DNA from: Sulfurospirillum sp. UBA6810
GTDB lineage: Bacteria; Campylobacterota; Campylobacteria; Campylobacterales; Sulfurospirillaceae
Length of the DNA: 6,463 bases
Direction of reading: 5' to 3'
Assembly (NCBI GenBank): GCA_002469305.1
Contig: DKEY01000111.1
Span: 283 to 6,745, forward strand
Positions 1-4,298 of this stretch are shown piece after piece (the first letter of the stretch is position 1; the number at the start of each line of letters is the position of its first letter). The notes under the pieces were generated by a model. It was not told the DNA's origin and did no database searches. It was given only the letters and a program-made list of their open reading frames with translations. The position numbers were made by a program, and so were the translations under genes.

Positions 1-605
1 CGGAACTCTTGTTCTAGCGTCATTGGAACTGCATCTTGAAGTTGAGTTCTACCCATCTTGATGATGTCTTTAAACTCACATGCTTTATTTGCAAAAGATT
101 TTTTGATGATTTTCATTGACTCTGTTAACTCACCTAGTTTTTCATAAAGAGCTACACGAAGAGCTGTCGGATAAGCATCATTTGTAGATTGTGAAAGGTT
201 TACATCATTGTTTGGATGAAGGTATTTGTATTCACCTTTTTTGTAACCCATAAGTTCTAAACCTATGTTTGCTATAACTTCATTTGCATTCATATTTGTT
301 GATGTACCAGCTCCACCTTGAATCATATCGACTACAAATTGGTCATGGTACTTACCTGAGATAATCTCATCACAAGCTTCACAAATTGCATTTTTTTTCT
401 TTTCATCTAGTATCCCAAGCTCACAGTTTGCTAACGCTGCTGCTTTTTTTACTTTTGCAAGGGATTCTATAAATGTAGGAAAGCCCGAAAGCGTTACTCC
501 TGTTATATGAAAGTTTTCAGCTGCACGAGCAGTTTGTACACCATAATAACAATCATTGGAGATCTCTTTGTCTCCTATCAAATCGTGTTCAATTCTTGTT
601 GACAT
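1..605 (-). CDS. aspA: Aspartate ammonia-lyase (aspartase), N-terminal part, cut by window edge
   Basis: Aspartase reversibly splits L-aspartate into fumarate and ammonia in the cytoplasm, feeding fumarate to respiration or the TCA cycle. The reading frame is open from ATG at 605 to the window edge, giving 201 codons of a protein that is normally about 465-475 residues. The translation shows aspartase/fumarase superfamily blocks in order: YYGVQT near residues 20-25, GGAGTSTNMNANE at 97-109, QSTNDAYPT at 139-147 and GRTQLQDAVPM at 185-195. The Gln in GRTQLQD fits E. coli-type aspartase, whereas class II fumarases usually have His there, so I prefer AspA to FumC. The catalytic serine loop (GSSxMPxKxNP) lies outside the window. 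The start is supported by an AAGGA ribosome binding site at 613-617, 7 bases upstream. The gene diverges from nadD. I see no convincing -10 for it. Confidence 0.93.
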   Translation of the reverse strand, partial: MSTRIEHDLIGDKEISNDCYYGVQTARAAENFHITGVTLSGFPTFIESLAKVKKAAALANCELGILDEKKKNAICEACDEIISGKYHDQFVVDMIQGGAGTSTNMNANEVIANIGLELMGYKKGEYKYLHPNNDVNLSQSTNDAYPTALRVALYEKLGELTESMKIIKKSFANKACEFKDIIKMGRTQLQDAVPMTLEQEF

Positions 606-754
606 CTTTTTTTCCTTTTAGTTAATTGAAAGTTTCTAAAATAAATCTTAGAAAAGTTATTTATTTTTTTGACTGAAGAAAGTTTATTCTTCCAAAATGA
701 CTTAAACGTGAAGTATTGCAATAAATAAAAAATAATTTATTCATACAGTTTTCT

Positions 755-763
755 TGTTATAAT
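755..763 (+). promoter_or_regulatory. Extended -10 promoter of nadD-rsfS
   Basis: The plus strand reads TGTTATAAT, a perfect TATAAT hexamer at 758-763 preceded by TG one base upstream (the extended -10 form TGnTATAAT). No good -35 hexamer stands at the usual distance; the upstream DNA is A/T-rich runs instead. This matches the sigma-70 promoters known from Campylobacter and Helicobacter, which rely on an extended -10 and periodic A/T tracts. Transcription would begin near 770, leaving a leader of under 20 bases before nadD. Confidence 0.75.
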
Positions 764-775
764 TAGGCAATTAAA

Positions 776-781
776 GAAGGG
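776..781 (+). promoter_or_regulatory. Ribosome binding site of nadD
   Basis: GAAGGG ends 6 bases before the ATG at 788. Together with the promoter just upstream it fixes this start, because the predicted transcript begins only about 18 bases before the ATG. Confidence 0.7.
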
Positions 782-787
782 TTATAA

Positions 788-1327
788 ATGAATATAGCGA
801 TATTTGGTGGTTCTTTTGACCCACCTCACATAGGACATGAACAGGTTGTTCAAGAAGCTTTAAAAACTTTACATGTAGAAAAACTTTTTATCATCCCAAC
901 CTATCTCAATCCTTTTAAAAAAACTTTTCATGCAGATGAAAAAACAAGGCTTATGTGGTTACAAAAGCTTTTTGAAGATGAGAGGAAAGTGGAAGTACTT
1001 GATTTTGAAACAAATCAAAAAAGAGCAGTCCCTAGTATAGAGACCGTAGAATTTTTACTAAAAAATAATACTATTGAAAAGATTTACCTTATAATTGGTT
1101 CGGATAATTATGAGACTTTATATAAATGGCATCGCTACGAAGAGCTGAAAAAGTTGGTAGAATTTGTAATCGCTACTAGAGATGATGTAGTTTTACCTAA
1201 AAACTTGAAAAAATTGTCTATAAATGTTAATATCAGTTCCTCAAAACTTCGAGAAAAAATGGATATATCTTTCATCCCAAAAAAAATCGAAAATGAAGTA
1301 AAAAAGTATTACCAAGGAAAACAATGA
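788..1327 (+). CDS. nadD: Nicotinate-nucleotide adenylyltransferase (NaMN adenylyltransferase)
   Basis: NadD transfers AMP from ATP to nicotinate mononucleotide, giving deamido-NAD, the penultimate step of NAD synthesis in the cytoplasm. The 179-residue protein begins with the nucleotidyltransferase signature: GGSFDPPHIGH at 7-17, with the (H/T)xGH catalytic pair His14 and His17. A mid-region motif GSDNYETLYKW at 104-114 matches the NadD pattern GxDxxxxLxxW, and ISSSKLRE at 149-156 corresponds to the ISSTxIR phosphate-binding motif. The length is slightly below the 190-215 residues common elsewhere; the ends look intact. It is the first gene of a two-gene unit with its own extended -10 promoter and overlaps rsfS by the four bases ATGA. 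The nadD-rsfS pairing is common across bacteria and is probably translationally coupled here. Confidence 0.95.
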   Translation: MNIAIFGGSFDPPHIGHEQVVQEALKTLHVEKLFIIPTYLNPFKKTFHADEKTRLMWLQKLFEDERKVEVLDFETNQKRAVPSIETVEFLLKNNTIEKIYLIIGSDNYETLYKWHRYEELKKLVEFVIATRDDVVLPKNLKKLSINVNISSSKLREKMDISFIPKKIENEVKKYYQGKQ

Positions 1328-1680
1328 AAGAAAGAATAGAAAGAATTGTAAAAGTTCTTGATGAAAAAAAAGCTGAAAATATACAAGTTTTTGACATGAG
1401 TACAAAAGACTACTTTGTAGAGCAAGTAGTCATCGCAACAACGATGGGAGATAGACATGGTCTGTCTTTGCTAGATGCACTCAAAAAAGAGCTAAGAGAA
1501 CACAACGAAAGCTTTCTCAATATAGATGATGAGGGTGAATGGGTTGTTATAGACATGGGCGATATTTTAGTACATCTTATGAGTCCAGCTTACCGTTCAA
1601 AATATAACTTAGAAGAGTTTTTAGCACATCGCGATGAAGAGATGAAAAAGGCTATGCCAACTTTGGATGACGCAGAATAA
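1324..1680 (+). CDS. rsfS: Ribosomal silencing factor RsfS
   Basis: RsfS (DUF143, formerly RsfA/YbeB) binds ribosomal protein uL14 on the large subunit and blocks joining of the 30S subunit, lowering translation when nutrients run out. The 118-residue protein shows the family layout: a leading helix (about 1-18), the block IQVFDMSTKDYFVEQVVIAT at 20-39, and the best conserved stretch GEWVVIDMGD at 71-80 followed by VHLMSPAYRSKYNLEEF at 83-99. The region after VIAT reads TMGDRHG, where many homologues have a Ser-rich SxRH-type segment, a modest divergence. An AAGGA at 1314-1318, inside the end of nadD, lies 5 bases before the ATG, and the start codon overlaps the nadD stop as ATGA. The acidic C-terminal tail (about 103-118) is not family-conserved. 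No further gene follows; two hairpins lie just downstream. Confidence 0.93.
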   Translation: MKERIERIVKVLDEKKAENIQVFDMSTKDYFVEQVVIATTMGDRHGLSLLDALKKELREHNESFLNIDDEGEWVVIDMGDILVHLMSPAYRSKYNLEEFLAHRDEEMKKAMPTLDDAE

Positions 1681-1683
1681 ATC

Positions 1684-1716
1684 TTACATGTAAGAGTTTA
1701 AAACTCTTACATGTAA
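1684..1716. terminator. Perfect 16-bp inverted repeat between convergent rsfS and argS
   Basis: The arms TTACATGTAAGAGTTT (1684-1699) and its exact reverse complement (1701-1716) flank one central base at 1700. As RNA this folds into a stem of at least 13 pairs with an A/U loop on either strand. It starts 3 bases after the rsfS stop, so transcription termination or 3'-end protection for nadD-rsfS is the natural reading, and it could serve argS from the other side. Neither strand has a clean run of T directly after the stem, so it is not a textbook intrinsic terminator. Each arm contains the 10-base palindrome TTACATGTAA, so the element is also a direct repeat of that palindrome. Confidence 0.55.
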
Positions 1717-1754
1717 AGTAAAGCAACCGACATACAACGCCGTTTGCTTTACTT
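1716..1754. terminator. Second hairpin, 11-bp stem, between rsfS and argS
   Basis: AAGTAAAGCAA (1716-1726) pairs with TTGCTTTACTT (1744-1754). After one mismatch the pairing continues with CG (1728-1729) against CG (1741-1742), leaving an 11-base loop at 1730-1740. It abuts and shares one base with the preceding inverted repeat. On the minus strand it lies 14 bases after the argS stop codon and so is well placed to end the fliR-to-argS transcript. On the plus strand a short T run (1766-1770) lies about 12 bases further on, which is too far for a classical terminator. Termination is inferred from position and folding only. Confidence 0.5.
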
Positions 1755-1768
1755 GTTAACTTCGATTT

Positions 1769-3355
1769 TTACATCTTATCTTTAGCTTTGATACCAATCA
1801 AATTTAGACCAACTCTTAAACTCACACCAACCATAGCAAAAAGTTTTAAGAATTTATCTTCGTTCACTTCACCAACAACTCTGTTTTCATTATAAAACTT
1901 ATGAAGCAGTGCAGCAAGGTTTTTTAAGTATTCTGGGAGCTTTTGAACTTGTCTTGAATGAAACACATCTTCTAATACTTCTGGTAAAAGAAGAGCACTG
2001 TAAAGAAGGTTAGCACCATCTTCACTTAAATCATCAAGCTTTATATCTTTTATATCTGTTATACTCTTGCCACTTTTGGCAAATACTTGATTGATTCTTG
2101 CATGTGCATAATTGATATAAAATATAGGGTTTGAACTATCTTCTTGTTTGAACATATCTACATCAAATTCTAAGTGTGTATCACTTTTTTTACTTAAGAA
2201 GACAAAACGAAGGGCGTCACTTCCTACATCATTTACAACATCACTCATAAGTATAAAATTGCCAGCACGCTTACTCATTTTGTAAGGCTCTCCACCTTTT
2301 AAAAGCGAAACCATCTGTGCCAAGATAACTTCTAACTTACTCTCATCGTAGCCTAAAAAGTTTATAGCAGCTTTTACTCTTGAGATATAGCCATGGTGGT
2401 CAGCACCCCAGATGTTGATATAACGGTCAAAATTTCTCTGATATTTATAATCGTGATAGATAATATCGCCTGCAAGGTATGTTGGTCTTCCATCATCTCT
2501 TACGACAACTCTATCTTTTTCATCACCCAAATCAGTTGAACGAATCCAAGTTTTATCACCTTCGATATACGTTTTATTTGAACTTTTAAGTTTTTCAAAA
2601 CTTGCATCCCATTTGTCGTATAAAGATTTTTCACTCACAAAGTTTTCAAACTCTATCCCAACATCTGCCAAGTTTGATTTTATAAGTTCTATCATCTTAT
2701 CTTTACCCCAAGATGAGAGCACTTGAATGTTTGATTCGTCTTTAAAAATCTCAACTCCCAACTCTTGTGAAGCCACATGAGCCAAATCTACAATATACTC
2801 ACCTCTATAAAACTCTTGGGGCCAGATAACTTCTACATGTAAGATATGTTCTCTCCCTGCTAGGTATATAGAGAGTCCTAGTAAATCCACTTGATTACCA
2901 GCATCATTTACGTAGTATTCACTTTTGATATCGTATCCCAAGTGTTTACCGATACGATACAAAGAGTCTCCGATAACAGCACCACGAGCATGTCCTATAT
3001 GCAAAGGTCCTGTTGGATTTGCACTGACATACTCCAAGAGAATACTCTCATCATGAGTGTCTTTGGCAAACTCATTTTCATTTGCAATTGCCCATGAAGC
3101 ATACTCATCTAAAAAATCTTCACTGAGCTTAAAATTTACATACCCTTTTACAGAAGTAACTTCTTTAAAAATTGGATTGCTGTCAAATTTTTTGCATATC
3201 TCTTCAGCTATCATCATTGGAGATTTTTTTAACTCTTTTGCTAGGGAAAAGGCGATTGGCGTTGCGTAGTGACCAAAAGAGAGATCTTTAGGCTTCTCTA
3301 AAACAAACTCTCTTTGGATTTCATCAAATATTGTCTTTATGACACGTTTTTTCAA
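1769..3355 (-). CDS. argS: Arginyl-tRNA synthetase
   Basis: ArgRS charges tRNA-Arg with arginine using ATP; it is a cytoplasmic class I synthetase. The 528-residue protein shows an N-terminal tRNA-binding (Add1-type) domain up to about residue 85, the HIGH signature at 119-122 within SANPTGPLHIGHARG, an insertion region with EFYRGEYIVDLA at 181-192, GADHHGYISR at 317-326, and KMSKR at 359-363 as the KMSKS-like loop. A C-terminal helical DALR anticodon-binding domain begins around the conserved NPIFYINYAHARI (409-421) and ends in a Met-terminated tail. The length is on the short side of the family (about 530-590). The start is TTG at 3355, with AAGG 9 bases upstream; the next in-frame ATG is codon 47, inside the conserved N-terminal domain, so a later start is unlikely. 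It is the last gene of the minus-strand cluster, 14 bases after tatA. Confidence 0.96.
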   Translation of the reverse strand: MKKRVIKTIFDEIQREFVLEKPKDLSFGHYATPIAFSLAKELKKSPMMIAEEICKKFDSNPIFKEVTSVKGYVNFKLSEDFLDEYASWAIANENEFAKDTHDESILLEYVSANPTGPLHIGHARGAVIGDSLYRIGKHLGYDIKSEYYVNDAGNQVDLLGLSIYLAGREHILHVEVIWPQEFYRGEYIVDLAHVASQELGVEIFKDESNIQVLSSWGKDKMIELIKSNLADVGIEFENFVSEKSLYDKWDASFEKLKSSNKTYIEGDKTWIRSTDLGDEKDRVVVRDDGRPTYLAGDIIYHDYKYQRNFDRYINIWGADHHGYISRVKAAINFLGYDESKLEVILAQMVSLLKGGEPYKMSKRAGNFILMSDVVNDVGSDALRFVFLSKKSDTHLEFDVDMFKQEDSSNPIFYINYAHARINQVFAKSGKSITDIKDIKLDDLSEDGANLLYSALLLPEVLEDVFHSRQVQKLPEYLKNLAALLHKFYNENRVVGEVNEDKFLKLFAMVGVSLRVGLNLIGIKAKDKM

Positions 3356-3368
3356 TTCTCTAAGCCTT
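3353..3368 (-). promoter_or_regulatory. TTG start codon and ribosome binding site of argS
   Basis: The minus strand has AAGG (complement of 3365-3368) followed 9 bases later by TTG (3353-3355). No ATG or GTG occurs in frame between the tatA stop and the first conserved ArgRS residues, so TTG is the only reasonable start. The moderate Shine-Dalgarno and rare start codon suggest argS is translated less efficiently than tatA just upstream. Confidence 0.7.
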
Positions 3369-3369
3369 A

Positions 3370-3597
3370 TTATGCTTTTTTAGTTTCTTCTACAACTTCA
3401 GCATTAGCAGTAGTTTCTTCTTTTTTCTCGATTTTTTCAGCTTCTTTTTTTGTAGCTACTTCATCTTCTTGCATTTCGCTCTTGAAACTCTTTATACCTT
3501 TACCTACACCCTTTGCAAGTTCTGGTATCTTTTTTGCACCAAAAAGTAAAACTACGATTGCTAAAACAATCATCAATTCTGTTGTACTAAAACCCAT
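3370..3597 (-). CDS. tatA: Twin-arginine translocase subunit TatA
   Basis: TatA oligomerises in the inner membrane to form the passage through which folded, often cofactor-bearing, twin-arginine signal proteins cross; TatC and TatB receive the substrate. The 75-residue protein has the full family form: a very short periplasmic N-terminus, one membrane helix at about 6-19 with the polar residue Glu7, the FGxxKIPELAKGxGKG hinge and amphipathic helix at 19-34, then a charged Lys/Glu tail from about residue 38 to the end. It belongs to the TatA/TatE group and lacks the longer C-terminal helices of TatB. The ATG at 3597 is preceded 6 bases upstream by AAGGAG (complement of 3604-3609), the strongest Shine-Dalgarno on this strand. 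No tatB or tatC is in the window. It has its own candidate promoter and probably co-transcribes with argS. Confidence 0.93.
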   Translation of the reverse strand: MGFSTTELMIVLAIVVLLFGAKKIPELAKGVGKGIKSFKSEMQEDEVATKKEAEKIEKKEETTANAEVVEETKKA

Positions 3598-3641
3598 ATT
3601 AAGCTCCTTATGCTTATCTACATATAATTTTAAAATCCGAT

Positions 3642-3650
3642 ATTATACCA
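3642..3650 (-). promoter_or_regulatory. Extended -10 promoter for tatA-argS inside the gene cluster
   Basis: In the 86-base gap between gmk and tatA the minus strand reads TGGTATAAT, that is TGnTATAAT with a perfect TATAAT (complement of 3642-3647). This is the same extended -10 form as at nadD. No well-spaced -35 hexamer is present. Transcription would start near 3635, about 38 bases upstream of the tatA ATG, giving tatA-argS expression independent of the genes further upstream. The unusually large gap here, compared with 0 bases between chePep and gmk, supports a functional element. Confidence 0.7.
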
Positions 3651-3683
3651 TTATTTTCTAAATGTATTGTAAGAGAGGTTTTC

Positions 3684-4298
3684 TTACTCTTCACTTACCC
3701 AAGAGCTTATAAAATTCTCCGTATCTATCGAGGTTATCCGATGTCTTGAAGCAAGTGCAATAGCTATCAAATCTTTCAGTGTTTTTTCAAAATCATCATT
3801 GACCAAAAGATAGTCATATTCTCTGATTCTTGTCATCTCAGAAACTGCATTTGAAATTCTTTTATCTACAACTTCTTTTGTATCTGTTCCCCTATTGACC
3901 AATCTCTCTTTGAGTATTTCTTGATTTGGAGTTGTAACAAATACAGAGGTTATGATATTGCCAAATTTTTCACGAGCAATTTTATGTCCTTGAACATCTA
4001 TATCAAATACAACTAATTTACCAAGATGCAACTCTTTCAAGATAGGTTTAAGTGAAGTACCATAGTAGTTATCATGCACTTTTGCCCACTCTAAAAATGC
4101 TCCATCTTGTATATCTTGCTTAAACTCTTCTTTTGATATATAGTGATAGTTTACGCCCTCTTTTTCACCTTCTCGTATCTCTCTTGTCGTAGTTGAAATT
4201 GAAAAATAAACATCTTTTGTTTGCTTTAAAAGCTCACCCATCAAAGAACTCTTTCCAGAGCCACTAGGCCCTGAAATGATTAATATACTTCCCTTCAT
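3684..4298 (-). CDS. gmk: Guanylate kinase
   Basis: Guanylate kinase converts GMP and ATP to GDP and ADP, an essential cytoplasmic step of GTP, dGTP and (p)ppGpp metabolism. The 204-residue length is typical. The P-loop GPSGSGKS is at 10-17. The GMP-binding segment SISTTTREIREGE at 33-45 retains Ser35, Arg39, Arg42 and Glu45, equivalent to the yeast enzyme's binding residues. FLEWAKVHDNYYGTS at 68-82 supplies Glu70 and Tyr79, and FDIDVQG at 98-104 the conserved aspartates. The lid contains RLVNRGTD at 132-139, and YDYLLVND at 161-168 is the usual C-terminal block. The start ATG directly follows the TAA stop of chePep with no spacer. Only a weak GAG-type Shine-Dalgarno precedes it, so translation is probably coupled to chePep. 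The association with fliR and tatA is positional in Campylobacterota, not functional. Confidence 0.96.
   Translation of the reverse strand: MKGSILIISGPSGSGKSSLMGELLKQTKDVYFSISTTTREIREGEKEGVNYHYISKEEFKQDIQDGAFLEWAKVHDNYYGTSLKPILKELHLGKLVVFDIDVQGHKIAREKFGNIITSVFVTTPNQEILKERLVNRGTDTKEVVDKRISNAVSEMTRIREYDYLLVNDDFEKTLKDLIAIALASRHRITSIDTENFISSWVSEE

Larger units (their letters stand above)
606..787. other. Divergent intergenic region between aspA and nadD
   Basis: This 182-base, very AT-rich stretch separates two divergent genes. It holds the aspA ribosome binding site at 613-617 (minus strand) and the nadD promoter and ribosome binding site at its right end. Three short inverted repeats are visible: TTTCTAA/TTAGAAA (633-639 and 648-654), GAAGAA/TTCTTC (675-680 and 687-692) and AATAAAT/ATTTATT (720-726 and 735-741). 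All are short and A/T-dominated, so they may be chance. No clear minus-strand -10 for aspA was found, although the region is the only place for one, and no small ORF or RNA gene could be supported. Confidence 0.6.

Noticed and set aside
606..787. Possible riboswitch or small RNA in the aspA/nadD gap
   Set aside because: The region is almost pure A/T with only 6-7-bp stems and no recognisable aptamer core, and the nadD leader is too short to hold one.
1..1327. A functional aspartate-to-NAD link between aspA and nadD
   Set aside because: NAD synthesis starts from aspartate through NadB/NadA, but aspA consumes aspartate, the genes diverge, and no shared regulator site was found. Simple adjacency is not evidence.
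1684..1716. Possible mobile-element terminal repeats
   Set aside because: The arms are separated by one base, with no room for a gene and no target duplication, so a hairpin or binding site is the simpler explanation.
1716..1754. Possible integron attC-like site, because of the imperfect hairpin with an extended loop
   Set aside because: The required RYYYAAC and GTTRRRY core sites are not present at the ends of the stem, and there is no integrase or cassette structure nearby.
2891..3269. Two overlapping plus-strand ORFs (68 and 70 codons) opposite argS
   Set aside because: They lie fully inside the well-supported argS gene, overlap each other and have no recognisable domain or ribosome binding site.
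3314..3661. Plus-strand ORF of 115 codons with hydrophobic and serine-rich parts
   Set aside because: It runs antisense through tatA, whose membrane helix and start signals are clear. Its hydrophobic look comes from the complement of tatA.
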